Of a stretch of DNA of 64,000 nucleotides, positions 34,561 to 43,012 are shown piece after piece (the stretch's first letter is position 1; each line of letters begins with the position of its first letter). Position numbers and translations under genes: made by a program. Where the stretch lies: assembly GCA_963169455.1 (NCBI GenBank), contig CAUJDW010000040.1, forward strand, positions 16,886 through 80,885, in the 5' to 3' direction. The notes below the pieces were generated by a model. The model saw only the letters and a list, made by a program, of their open reading frames with translations. It made no database searches and was not told the origin of the DNA. The stretch is from Bacteroidota bacterium. Lineage in GTDB: Bacteria > Bacteroidota > Bacteroidia > Chitinophagales > Saprospiraceae.

Positions 34561-37458
34561 ATGGCGAAGATATTTATCAGCTCCACTTACCAGGACCTCG
34601 TCAGCCACAGGGAAGCCGTCGATAACATTCTGCGCCGGATGAAACAGGAATCCGTCATCATGGAATTCTTCGGCAGCCGCACTGATGAGGCTACTACGGT
34701 ATGTGAAAAGGAGATTCTGGATTCGGATATTGTCGTAGGTATCTATGCCCACCGTTATGGATGGATTCCTGAAGGAAGCGGCACATCCATTACCGAAATG
34801 GAGTTCGACTGGGCGAAGAAGCATAGAAAACAGATTCTATGTTACACCGTCCAGGAAAAAGGCTACCCCTGGCTTCCAGAATGGATTGATGAAGGCGAAA
34901 CCAAACAAAAGCTCCAGGCCTTCAAAGCCAACAAAGCTGGAAAATTCGTCAAAAGCAACTTCACCACCCCCGAGAACCTGGCAGCCCAGGTTGCTGCCGA
35001 CCTGAGCCGGACGATCCGCGAAATGGAGCAGGCAACTCCCGTTCCTTCACCAGCCCCCGGCCCCCTGGGCCATCTGCCGCTTCCAATCGATATCCTCCCG
35101 CCGGACGATGCCCCGTTCGTCGGCCTCGACTACTTCACCCGCCGCGAGGCGCGGGTCTTTTTCGGCCGCAATAACGAGATCAGGGAATTGTACGATTTGA
35201 TTACCCATACTTTTACTCGCCTGGCGCTTCTTTACGGGCAGTCGGGCGTAGGCAAGTCCTCCCTGCTTTTTGCCGGGCTGCTGCCCCGCATGGAGCAGGA
35301 TTGGGATATCCTTTCCCGGCGCCGTACCTACTCCAAAGGGCTGGCAAAGGATCTGGATGAGCTACTTGGAATGCCTCAAAAAAAGGAAAAGCGGCTGATC
35401 CTGCTCGACCAGGCGGAGGAGATGTTTACCAACCCCAATCCGGATATTCCGGATGAAAAGGAGGCCCTGGCCCAGAAGCTGGGAGAGTTGATCCCCGGCG
35501 ATGGCGCCACCCGCATCATCCTGAGTTTCCGCATGGAGTACCTGGCGCTGATAGAGGACCTGCTAAAAGGCCACAACCTGCCTTGCCTGGACCGCATGCT
35601 GCTCAAGCCTCTAAGCCGTGCAGGGATTAAGGAAGCTGTACAGGGGCCGGCTACGGACCCCGGACTGGCCAAGTACCACATAAAGTTGATGGATGTAGAT
35701 GAGGGGGACCCGGAAGAAATACTAGCCAACCTAATCGCTACGGAACTGGGGCGGGATAAGGATGATTACGTGGCGCCTCTTCTCCAGGCTATCCTGCGCA
35801 AGATGTGGGACAAAGCGCCCCAATGCAAGGATAAAAAAGGGAATGCTTTTACCCTTTTCAATGAAGAGCTTTATCGCAGCGTCAAGAGTGACTCCATGGG
35901 CGAACTGCTGAAGGCCCAGTTGAAGGAACTGGCTGAAAAAGGCGAGGATTGGAAGAAGGTAGTCGACAGCGGATTGGCGCTGAGCCTGCTCAACAGCTTT
36001 ATCACGGACGAGGTGACGGCGGGAGAACGTACGGAGGCACAATTGCTTGAAGATTATCCCCACACCAAGCCGGATGTTATTTCCATTTGTGATGAGCTGA
36101 AATCCCTTTTCCTGCTTAGCAAGCCTTCAGAACGGGAGGCCCCCACCTTCCGCCTGGCTCACGACGCCCTGGCGCCGGTGATCCGCAAGCGGTTTAATGA
36201 TTCCGATGCCCCTGGGCAACGCGCCTGGCGTATTCTGGAGAATAAGCTCGTTGATCTAAAGAAGGGGCAAACTCCTACTTTGTTGAATCTTGAAGACCTT
36301 CGGATCGTTGAAAGCGGCCTGAGTGGGATGCAGGTAGTCCCTGAATTGGACGATATTCTTCAGAGAAGTAGGCGGAAGCATGAGGAAGCGCAGTGGATGA
36401 AAGCTCGGTTAAATCAAAGGCTTTGTGATAACGCAGACCGGCAAATCAGGGCATATTTTTTGCAGCTGGATTATAAAGAGGCTTTAGAAACTTTGTATGA
36501 GGTGTTCGAATTAGAGGAACAACCTAAAATATTTTTTCATCACCTCCAGGAGGTGGTTTTCTGGCTTCAAGCTACCGGAAATTATAAAGAGGCCCTGGCT
36601 CCTTTAAAGATGCTCTTCAACCTCAAACTTGAAGGCATGGGCTGGCTTGAAGAAGATTACTCCCGCCTCCAGGATGGCGTCGGCGACTGGATGACAACGC
36701 TGAAGCGTTTGGATGAAGCGCACCTGGTTGAACTTCAGCATCGCTATTATCCGGAAATGGCGCCTATTCCAGGCGGCTCTTTTATGATGGGCGAGGATGA
36801 TGGTAAACATCAGGTTACTGTAAGTAGCTTTTCCATGGCACGAACGCCCACCACTGTTTGGCAGTATGCTTTGTATTGCGCTGTTACCGGGAAGAATATT
36901 AAGGAACATGAACCAGGTTGGGGGCTGGTAGGCGATAATCCGATGATGAGGGTAAACTGGTTTGATGCGTTGGAATATGCGAACTGGCTTAGCCTGCAGC
37001 AAGGGTTAAACGAATTCTATAGCAACAAAATGCCAAACTGGAAGGCCAATGGCTACAGGTTACCCACCGAAGCGGAATGGGAATATGCTGCTCGTGGCGG
37101 ACAGGAAGGAAAGAAAAACAACTTCACTTACGCCGGCAGCAATGAGGTGGATGAGGTGGCCTGGACCGGGAACAATGCCCGAAGCCGTACCCAACCTGTG
37201 ATGCAGAAGAAGCCTAATGAGTTGGGGCTGTACGATATGAGCGGTAATGTTTGGGAATGGTGTTGGGATTGGTTCGGTGATTATCCTTCTTCTGCCCAAG
37301 CAAATCCCCACGGCCCGGAATCCGGCTCCTACCGGGTTCTTCGTGGCGGTTCGTGGTACAGCGTACCCGCCGACGCCCGTTGTGCCTTTCGCAGCTACAG
37401 CTACCCGGACCGCCGGAACATCTTCAACGGTTTTCGTCTTGCCAGGGCGGGTCGTTAG
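34561..37458 (+). CDS. DGR target 2: DUF4062 - nSTAND NTPase - variable FGE/C-type-lectin-like protein
   Basis: A 965-residue cytosolic protein. Residues 1-155 are a DUF4062 domain (KIFISSTYQDLVSHREAVDN, DIVVGIYAHRYGWIP). Residues about 185-560 are an nSTAND-type P-loop NTPase: FFGRNNEIREL, Walker A GQSGVGKSS (226-234), Walker B RLILLDQAEEMF, and the winged-helix-like RLAHDALAPVIRKRF. A helical region leads to an FGE-type domain from about residue 736 (IPGGSFMMGEDDG, GYRLPTEAEWEYAARGG, GNVWEWCWDWFG), ending in VR2. STAND ATPases act as inducible signalling switches; DUF4062 is often the N-terminal effector or adaptor in conflict proteins. Inference: VR binds a ligand and controls NTPase-driven assembly. 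Confidence 0.93.
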   Translation: MAKIFISSTYQDLVSHREAVDNILRRMKQESVIMEFFGSRTDEATTVCEKEILDSDIVVGIYAHRYGWIPEGSGTSITEMEFDWAKKHRKQILCYTVQEKGYPWLPEWIDEGETKQKLQAFKANKAGKFVKSNFTTPENLAAQVAADLSRTIREMEQATPVPSPAPGPLGHLPLPIDILPPDDAPFVGLDYFTRREARVFFGRNNEIRELYDLITHTFTRLALLYGQSGVGKSSLLFAGLLPRMEQDWDILSRRRTYSKGLAKDLDELLGMPQKKEKRLILLDQAEEMFTNPNPDIPDEKEALAQKLGELIPGDGATRIILSFRMEYLALIEDLLKGHNLPCLDRMLLKPLSRAGIKEAVQGPATDPGLAKYHIKLMDVDEGDPEEILANLIATELGRDKDDYVAPLLQAILRKMWDKAPQCKDKKGNAFTLFNEELYRSVKSDSMGELLKAQLKELAEKGEDWKKVVDSGLALSLLNSFITDEVTAGERTEAQLLEDYPHTKPDVISICDELKSLFLLSKPSEREAPTFRLAHDALAPVIRKRFNDSDAPGQRAWRILENKLVDLKKGQTPTLLNLEDLRIVESGLSGMQVVPELDDILQRSRRKHEEAQWMKARLNQRLCDNADRQIRAYFLQLDYKEALETLYEVFELEEQPKIFFHHLQEVVFWLQATGNYKEALAPLKMLFNLKLEGMGWLEEDYSRLQDGVGDWMTTLKRLDEAHLVELQHRYYPEMAPIPGGSFMMGEDDGKHQVTVSSFSMARTPTTVWQYALYCAVTGKNIKEHEPGWGLVGDNPMMRVNWFDALEYANWLSLQQGLNEFYSNKMPNWKANGYRLPTEAEWEYAARGGQEGKKNNFTYAGSNEVDEVAWTGNNARSRTQPVMQKKPNELGLYDMSGNVWEWCWDWFGDYPSSAQANPHGPESGSYRVLRGGSWYSVPADARCAFRSYSYPDRRNIFNGFRLARAGR
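37323..37444 (+). repeat. DGR variable repeat 2 (VR2)
   Basis: A 122-bp segment aligned without gaps to TR. All 17 differences fall on TR adenines; every other base is identical, so retrohoming is recent enough that no ordinary drift shows. It encodes residues 921-961 of target 2. At adenines 34216, 34222, 34223, 34247, 34255 and 34259 it carries the same replacement base as VR1. Confidence 0.95.
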
Positions 37459-37502
37459 CTTTTAGGCTTTCTTACCTTTTTACAAAGGAATGTGAGCACG
37501 GC

Positions 37503-37540
37503 ATGCCTCGCTTTTCCCAGGCAAGAGCGAGGCATTTTTC
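37503..37540 (+). terminator. Terminator-type hairpin after VR2
   Basis: ATGCCTCGCT (37503-37512) pairs perfectly with AGCGAGGCAT (37526-37535), then T5. It is the counterpart of the hairpin after VR1, with one extra base pair. Confidence 0.7.
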
Positions 37541-37553
37541 TTTGGGCAGCGGA

Positions 37554-37614
37554 GCTTCCGGTTGCCCGGCCCGGAAGCGCGTGCGTAGCCGCGCCGGGCA
37601 GGGCAATAGGAAGC
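37554..37614 (+). other. Long GC-rich stem-loop after VR2
   Basis: Arms 37554-37574 and 37594-37614 pair over 21 positions with three mismatches. Compared with the VR1 stem, CT paired with AG has become TT paired with AA, and the GGCCCC run is shorter on both sides, so both arms changed together. The loop sequence is nearly the same in the two copies. Confidence 0.75.
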
Positions 37615-37922
37615 GGAGCGGGGGGCGCATTTTTCTGGATTTGCTGGATGGGGTTTCCCGGCATATATAGGCAGGAATTACGCACGCAGAGTCCATATAT
37701 ATGGCCACAAAAAACCTTTGCAAGTAAAATGGGCAGCTATATATGCGGATCCTATGCAGCTATATATGCTTGGTGTGCATACTGCCTGCAAAACATGCCC
37801 CCTCACTCCAACCTATTCCTAAACCGCCTCATCCCCTCATTCCTTGCCCTCTTCTTCTTATACCGCATCGTCATCGATATATCCGCATGGTTCGCCTGGT
37901 CCTGCACGCTCGAGGAGTCCAA

Positions 37923-39398
37923 TCAATCCAACTCCCCATCCCGGTCGGGGCCAACGTTGTAGCTGAAGGAAATGCTGCGCAGCAGTGCATCCTGACGGAA
38001 GGCGCCGGCAGGGAAAACCAGCTTCACAAAACGGACGCGGGCCTCACCCTGTCCAAAGACAACGGGCACCGGAAGGCGGAATTCCGGTTTGGCGTCCAGC
38101 TTGTCAATCGAGATTTGCGGCACCGGGGCTTCCCGGTATCGGCCATCATCACCCGCCCATAATACCTGGTAACCCTGGGGAAGGTAGGCATCACCCCATT
38201 CCAGTAGAATACCCCGGATGGGCAGCGGGTGTTCGCCCAGCAGGTCGATAGTAACTTCAAGGGGCTGGCTTTCATCCTTCAAACGTGAGGCCTCAAAGGC
38301 CCAGGTAATAGCCTTGTCATCGGGTACGCCTTTCCAATCAAAGCCGGGCAGGGATGCTGACACCTGCACCCCGTTGCGAACCTGCCTGGCGTAAGCGCGA
38401 TAGGCCGGTAAATTGGGGGCATGCACTTCTTCCCACCAGGGGTCGCGGGTGGCCAATGCCTGCCAGGGCACTATCCGCATCAGGAGGATGGTGTCAATGC
38501 GCGAAGGGTCGTAAATGGGATTGCCATCGGCATCGCGGTCAATGCCAAATCCATAGATCTTTCCAACATTGCCATTTTTTGTTCCAAAGATTTCGTCCCC
38601 TCCCGGCAGATAGGCGTAGATGGACTCCAGCTTCCGATCGTTCCGCACCCGGTTCCCGGAGTTGCCCTCCAGGAAAGTGGCGCCGACATCCAGTATCCTG
38701 CCGGTAGCGCCGTCCATGTATATGGTAAGGGAATCCACCATCAGGCTATGCCTTGGATAGTCATCGTCTGATACCCAGGTATTGGTTCCCGGGTCCAGGC
38801 CTACAATGCGCATGTAAGCACCGGGGAGCGGTGCATTGATCCCCAGTTGGATATCACTGGGGTTCATGATGTCATCCTGTATCCACCGGCCCCGTTCATC
38901 GGTGTCATAGAACAACCTGATGCTATTGGAACCGACAAGTTGCCAGCCCAGGAGCCAGCCGCTGTTGCGGTAACCCGACGGATAGGGAATGCCCGCCTGA
39001 TAGTGCCAGAAGGATACTGTTTCCGAACACCAGGCATTCCTTTCCCAGCGATTGAGCGCATCCGGGTTGCCATCGTCGGCATCGTCGTCAAAGGCATCCG
39101 GGAAAGCCTCCATGAGGCAAGCCGCAAAACTGGCTTCCTCCCCGGAATCCATGCCCAGGCACATCTGGTAGTAGGGCTTACCGCCATTGTCCAGTATGGA
39201 TTCCCTGGTGCCGACCGTGGGCAGCGCTACATCCTGTATGAATGTGCCAGAGCCCCTCCAGGCGCCGTCATTAACGAAGCCCGGACAGTTGGGGCTGTCA
39301 TCATTGCAGCATTCCGTTACCGGAGTGCATCCCTCTTCACAGGTGGATAGCGCCATGGAGAACCCCAGTATCACTATCCAGAAAACTTGGCGTTTCAT
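37923..39398 (-). CDS. Lipoprotein of unknown function, discoidin-like C-terminus
   Basis: A 491-residue exported protein: MKRQVFWIVILGFSMALSTC has a lipobox with Cys20, followed by a Cys-rich N-terminus (EEGCTPVTECCNDDSPNCPG). The central part has no family I recognise. The last 130 residues (QPLEVTIDLLGEHPLPIRGI, GYQVLWAGDDGRYREAP, ARVRFVKLVFPAG) look like a galactose-binding/discoidin (F5/8 type C) jelly roll, suggesting carbohydrate binding. It is transcribed toward the DGR. Base use is like its chromosomal neighbours. No link to the DGR beyond proximity. Confidence 0.75.
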   Translation of the reverse strand: MKRQVFWIVILGFSMALSTCEEGCTPVTECCNDDSPNCPGFVNDGAWRGSGTFIQDVALPTVGTRESILDNGGKPYYQMCLGMDSGEEASFAACLMEAFPDAFDDDADDGNPDALNRWERNAWCSETVSFWHYQAGIPYPSGYRNSGWLLGWQLVGSNSIRLFYDTDERGRWIQDDIMNPSDIQLGINAPLPGAYMRIVGLDPGTNTWVSDDDYPRHSLMVDSLTIYMDGATGRILDVGATFLEGNSGNRVRNDRKLESIYAYLPGGDEIFGTKNGNVGKIYGFGIDRDADGNPIYDPSRIDTILLMRIVPWQALATRDPWWEEVHAPNLPAYRAYARQVRNGVQVSASLPGFDWKGVPDDKAITWAFEASRLKDESQPLEVTIDLLGEHPLPIRGILLEWGDAYLPQGYQVLWAGDDGRYREAPVPQISIDKLDAKPEFRLPVPVVFGQGEARVRFVKLVFPAGAFRQDALLRSISFSYNVGPDRDGELD

Positions 39399-39882
39399 CT
39401 TGTTATATTTGGGTTCAGAATTATTGCTGTGAGGGGCGTTCCGGGTATGTCAAATTTTGAGGAAGGTAGTGTTAATGAGCTGGAGGTAAATGTCTTGAAT
39501 GTATATTGATTTTTATAAATTTATGCTTCTTCTTTTCCTGGGGCAATGATTTTTATCAATTGAGGTGTCCTGCTGGCTTAAAGGCTTATTGATTGCCCTA
39601 TATCTTCCGGCCAGGATAAGCGGGAGCGGCGCTTGAAAAAAACGAAGCCGAAAAAAAAGGGTGTTTTCGCATGCTGCGAAAACACCCTTTGAAAAAACTT
39701 GTACCCGGGACGGGACCTCACAAACCAACTACCCATACTCCCCTGTACGCTCCAGTGGGCATATAACCTGCTGTTCAGCAGTATCCTACCAATTACCAGA
39801 AGTTGCTCACGATCACACTCGGCCAACAATTCCGGCTCCAAAAACGGCTCCTTTTGTATCTTCCCAGAAAAAAAGGAAAAGC
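39399..39882. other. 484-bp intergenic stretch with an attachment-site candidate
   Basis: The first 250 bp hold no gene; there is a TATATTTG box on the plus strand at 39404. The rest holds the palindrome and tRNA-like fragment listed separately. The frame of the integrase is open from 39661 but the sequence before 39883 has no homology. Confidence 0.6.
39656..39719 (-). other. Candidate attachment site: tRNA 3'-end-like fragment plus terminator
   Basis: Read on the minus strand, 39719 to 39691 gives GGTCCCGTCCCGGGTACAAG and a T6 run, which resembles the T-stem and acceptor end of a tRNA; the next 35 bp are a perfect terminator palindrome, 16-bp arms 39656-39671 and 39675-39690 around TGC, followed by T8. 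The rest of a tRNA is not present. This is what remains when an element inserts into a tRNA 3' end, and a tyrosine recombinase gene follows. The intact tRNA should lie at the other end, beyond the window. Confidence 0.5.
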
Positions 39883-41190
39883 ATGAAAAAATTACCCACC
39901 ACGCGCTATTTCCGAAAGCCTGATGGTAGGATAATACTGCGCTATCGTTGGAGGACAAACCGGGTCCAGCAATCTACTCAGCTTTGTATCGATGCTAAAT
40001 ATTGGGATGAAAAAGCCCAGCGGCCGGTTCGAGGCGCCAGGCAACCGGAACTATTGCGCGCCAGGCACGTCCTGGACGAACTGGCCAAGATCTGCGATGA
40101 TATTTTTATCGAGTTTGGATACGGCAATATAGAGCCGGCCGAATTTAAGGAGGAACTGCAGCAGCGGGCATTGTCCGCCGGGCTGCTACACTCTACAGGT
40201 TGGGTTTCCTCTAAACAGGAGGCTGAGGCGGTCTCATTTATGCGGTGGGTGGATATGTATATCGAGCTCCAGCGCCCGAAGGTGAAGGGGCAGACCATGA
40301 AAAAGTACGGGACGTTCAAGGGCTTCCTGAAGGACTTTACCGCCCATAGAGGCCGCGAGATAAGTTTTGAAGACCTTGGTAAGCCGCTGCGAAATGAGAT
40401 TGTCCGGTTCTTCAGAAATTACAAAGGCGGTACCCAGGTTTCGCACTGCAATAAGCTGCTGCAGCAATTAAGGCAATTTGCGGCTGAAGCCTATCCCATG
40501 CATCATGACAATAATACTTTCCTTTCTCAGAAATGGGCAATTGCTAACCGGATGCCAAAACAACGGCCCGTTTATCTTTCTCCTTTTGAGGTCCATGCTA
40601 TTTCTGGCCTGGATTTGAAAGGGAAGGAAGCCGAAGCCCGCGACCTGTTCCTGGTCGGGCTGTATACCGGACAAAGGATTTCGGATTATTGGCGCTATCG
40701 CCCCGAACATTTCCGGAATGGCTGCCTGGATATCCACCAGGTGAAAGGCAAGGGTGAAAGGGTGGTTGTCCCATTGGATATTTTCCCCCAGGTTACCCCG
40801 ATTCTGGAGCGGTACAACTGGGCCTCTCCTTGGTTGGCTAATGACCTGAGTTCAACCGCCGCGATCCTCAACCGGGCTATTAAGGAAATCTGTAAGAAGG
40901 CGGGGATTGATGAAGCTGTTACCAGGTATATACAGATTTCTGACCTCCCTCCGGCGCCGGAAACCGCTGAGAAATGGAACTACATAGGTAGCCATACTGC
41001 CCGGCGGTCCTTTGCTACCATTCTTTACAATAGGGGGTACACTTTGGCGGAAATCATGCCTATGACGGGGCATGAGAAGGAGTCGACGCTTATGAAGTAC
41101 ATTGGAACAACTAAGGAGGAAAACGCCAGGCGGGTGCAAGCTAAGGCGCTTAGAGAACAAGGGGATAGCCCGATGAGGAAAGCGGAGTGA
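39883..41190 (+). CDS. Tyrosine recombinase / integrase
   Basis: A 435-residue integrase of the Bacteroidota mobile-element type: an N-terminal Arm-binding domain (RYFRKPDGRIILRYRWR), a SAM-like core-binding domain (about 130-230) and a catalytic domain with Arg in GLYTGQRISDYW, HTARRSF (His-x-x-Arg), TGHEKES (His) and the nucleophile Tyr in MKYIGTT. The start at 39883 (MKKLPTTRYF) was chosen because homology begins there. It stands next to the tRNA-end-like site and so probably integrates the element that extends to the right. Confidence 0.93.
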   Translation: MKKLPTTRYFRKPDGRIILRYRWRTNRVQQSTQLCIDAKYWDEKAQRPVRGARQPELLRARHVLDELAKICDDIFIEFGYGNIEPAEFKEELQQRALSAGLLHSTGWVSSKQEAEAVSFMRWVDMYIELQRPKVKGQTMKKYGTFKGFLKDFTAHRGREISFEDLGKPLRNEIVRFFRNYKGGTQVSHCNKLLQQLRQFAAEAYPMHHDNNTFLSQKWAIANRMPKQRPVYLSPFEVHAISGLDLKGKEAEARDLFLVGLYTGQRISDYWRYRPEHFRNGCLDIHQVKGKGERVVVPLDIFPQVTPILERYNWASPWLANDLSSTAAILNRAIKEICKKAGIDEAVTRYIQISDLPPAPETAEKWNYIGSHTARRSFATILYNRGYTLAEIMPMTGHEKESTLMKYIGTTKEENARRVQAKALREQGDSPMRKAE

Positions 41191-41280
41191 TTGTAAGGTA
41201 AGGAGTAACCCCAACCGGCGCTTAATCCGTGGGGGATGACGCCGGAAGGGGTATTGTTAAACATAACAACGATTAAAATT

Positions 41281-42735
41281 ATGAAATTTCTAAAGAGTCT
41301 GCCGGAAAACAGCGCGTTTTTCCAAGCCTACGCCAAACTAGCCGCCCCTATCCGGTCCGCCGGCTTCTTCGCCCAGGTAGTCAGTGCAGCCACCGAATTT
41401 TCCATCCTCTACGCCCTTTCCTACCAGTCTATCGCGCCTGTGCTGCCGGAGCTGGCGTGGTATTTCGCCGGCGCAGTGGCAGTGCTTGGCGTGGTGGTGA
41501 TCGAGGGAGGCCTGCGGGTTGCGATGCCGCAGGCAGTTGACGCCATTCTGTATGGCCGCTTTGGCGGCCTCCACCTGGTGATGACCATGGCGGTTTTCGT
41601 GGTGGTTATTCTGCTGGGGGGCGCTTCCGGCTGGTTGTCCTTTACCAACTCTACCGCTATTGTCGACTCGATGACGGCCGGGAAATTCGAGGCGCAACGG
41701 CAGGAAGCTGACAGCACTTTCCGGGCAGCTACTGCTGAACTCCGAACCCATTGGGTGGCCGACAGCACTGCCATCGCTTCGAAACATGCTACTCTTATTG
41801 CATCGGCCACCGCTGCCGGCAATGCCCGGGAGAAGGCAGCCCAAACGGAGATCACCAACCTCCGCCGGCGGGAAGCCCGGACGGGACAGAGCTTTGCCAC
41901 GCGGAAGGATGCGGCTAAGGCTCATTTGGTTATTGTCCAGGCGGAGAACACCGTGGCGCTGGCGACAATGCATGCAGCGAGGGAAAAGGAACTCGGCGGC
42001 GCCCGGCAGAGCTTTAAATCGAAAATGGATGGGGCGGAAAGCACCCGGGCTGGAGCTATCGCTGCCATTGAAACTGATCAGGCGAATACGATTGCGCAAT
42101 ATGGCGGCGGGCTGGGCTGGTTCACGGTGATTTGCCTGGTGGTGTTCTTCGCTTCCGTGATCCTGGGACGGGTCCACCTGAAAGGGAGTGCGATTGCGGA
42201 AACGGTGGAGTTGTCTCAATACGATATCAACCCGCATTGGTTTACTAACCTCCGGGCGGCGCTCTGGGAGCGATGGAACTATACCGTCCAGAGCCGGGTC
42301 ACTGCCTTTGCCGACCGCACGCCGGCGCCGCCGCTTCCGGCCCGACCGGCTGAACTTTATAACCCTGCAGCATTGTCCAACCTGGTGATCACCCTCCGGA
42401 TCGGCCAAGGCGCCGGCGAGGGGGAAAGGGTGGTTGAGGTCATGCCAAAACGGCGGCAAATTGGCTTCAAACCTGATGCGGCCTTTATAACGCACGAAAA
42501 ACCGGAGGAGGGGCACGAGGCACCCGCACCAAAAACGGCCGGCAAAACGCCGGACCTCCGCCACTTAAAACAGCGCCTAAAGGAGTACAAAAAACGCATG
42601 GGGTCTCACCAGCAGAAAGCCTTGAAATTGGAGCGCAAAGGGCTGGCTGTGCCCAAACGCACCCAAATGGCTATTGAGAACAACCGGCGGTGGGTGCAAC
42701 ACTACGAACAACTGATCAGGGAAGCGGTTGGCTAG
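41281..42735 (+). CDS. Membrane protein with coiled coil, element-borne, unknown function
   Basis: A 484-residue protein with three or four membrane helices in the first 140 residues (VVSAATEFSILYALSYQ, LAWYFAGAVAVLGVVVIEGG, MTMAVFVVVILLGGASGWL), an Ala/Glu-rich coiled coil (about 150-270), one further helix (FTVICLVVFFASVILG) and a basic, Pro-rich cytoplasmic tail with a final coiled coil. No family is recognised. Its place just after the integrase suggests an element-specific role, such as entry exclusion or mobilisation. The start ATG at 41281 is preferred over one 45 bp upstream. Confidence 0.65.
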   Translation: MKFLKSLPENSAFFQAYAKLAAPIRSAGFFAQVVSAATEFSILYALSYQSIAPVLPELAWYFAGAVAVLGVVVIEGGLRVAMPQAVDAILYGRFGGLHLVMTMAVFVVVILLGGASGWLSFTNSTAIVDSMTAGKFEAQRQEADSTFRAATAELRTHWVADSTAIASKHATLIASATAAGNAREKAAQTEITNLRRREARTGQSFATRKDAAKAHLVIVQAENTVALATMHAAREKELGGARQSFKSKMDGAESTRAGAIAAIETDQANTIAQYGGGLGWFTVICLVVFFASVILGRVHLKGSAIAETVELSQYDINPHWFTNLRAALWERWNYTVQSRVTAFADRTPAPPLPARPAELYNPAALSNLVITLRIGQGAGEGERVVEVMPKRRQIGFKPDAAFITHEKPEEGHEAPAPKTAGKTPDLRHLKQRLKEYKKRMGSHQQKALKLERKGLAVPKRTQMAIENNRRWVQHYEQLIREAVG

Positions 42736-42775
42736 CGCGGCCCTTCCTGGGGTGCGTTTCTCAACATTATGTGTT

Positions 42776-42800
42776 AAAAAGTGCTAACGCCCACTTTTTT
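42776..42800 (+). terminator. Rho-independent terminator after the membrane protein gene
   Basis: AAAAAGTG (42776-42783) pairs with CACTTTTT (42792-42799) across an 8-nt loop, ending in a T run. It is 41 bp past the stop codon. Confidence 0.7.
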
Positions 42801-43012
42801 GGTTGAACTTGTCAGACAATCCGCCTATATTGGGAGGAATTGGGAAAATTACTACTCTCTTCAACTTCCCAACAAGGCGGCATCTGTCCGCATCCATCTT
42901 AGCACTTCCAAACACTCCAAAGCACTTAGCACTCCACATCACAACCATGGGGTAGCCCTCCCCGGTTAAAGGGCATCCATTTGATTTTTTTCTAAGTCAA
43001 ACCTGCATTGCT

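Larger units (their letters stand above)
29810..37458 (+). mobile_element. Diversity-generating retroelement locus with two target genes
   Basis: The order is target gene 1 with VR1, HRDC protein, Avd, reverse transcriptase, TR, target gene 2 with VR2, all on the plus strand. One TR serves two VRs. Substitutions between TR and VRs are confined to TR adenines except one site in VR1. The accessory genes are tightly spaced (12 bp, then an 8-bp overlap). DGRs copy TR RNA into adenine-mutated cDNA that replaces the VR. The locus lies between a decayed toxin-antitoxin pair and a minus-strand lipoprotein gene; no phage structural genes are seen, so it looks cellular. Confidence 0.93.
37445..37772 (+). 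repeat. Conserved flank downstream of VR2 (copy 2)
   Basis: Non-coding copy of the VR1 flank. It has the same order: stop codon region, terminator-type hairpin (37503-37535), larger stem (37554-37614), then CATATATA-type motifs at 37662, 37694, 37737 and 37760. The stretch 37773-37922 before the next gene holds nothing I can support. Confidence 0.8.

Noticed and set aside
29810..37458. Prophage-borne DGR
   Set aside because: No capsid, tail, terminase or lysis gene is near, and the targets are cytosolic signalling proteins rather than tail fibres.
39691..39790. Complete tRNA gene
   Set aside because: Only a T-stem/acceptor-like end is present; the anticodon and D arms cannot be folded from the neighbouring sequence.
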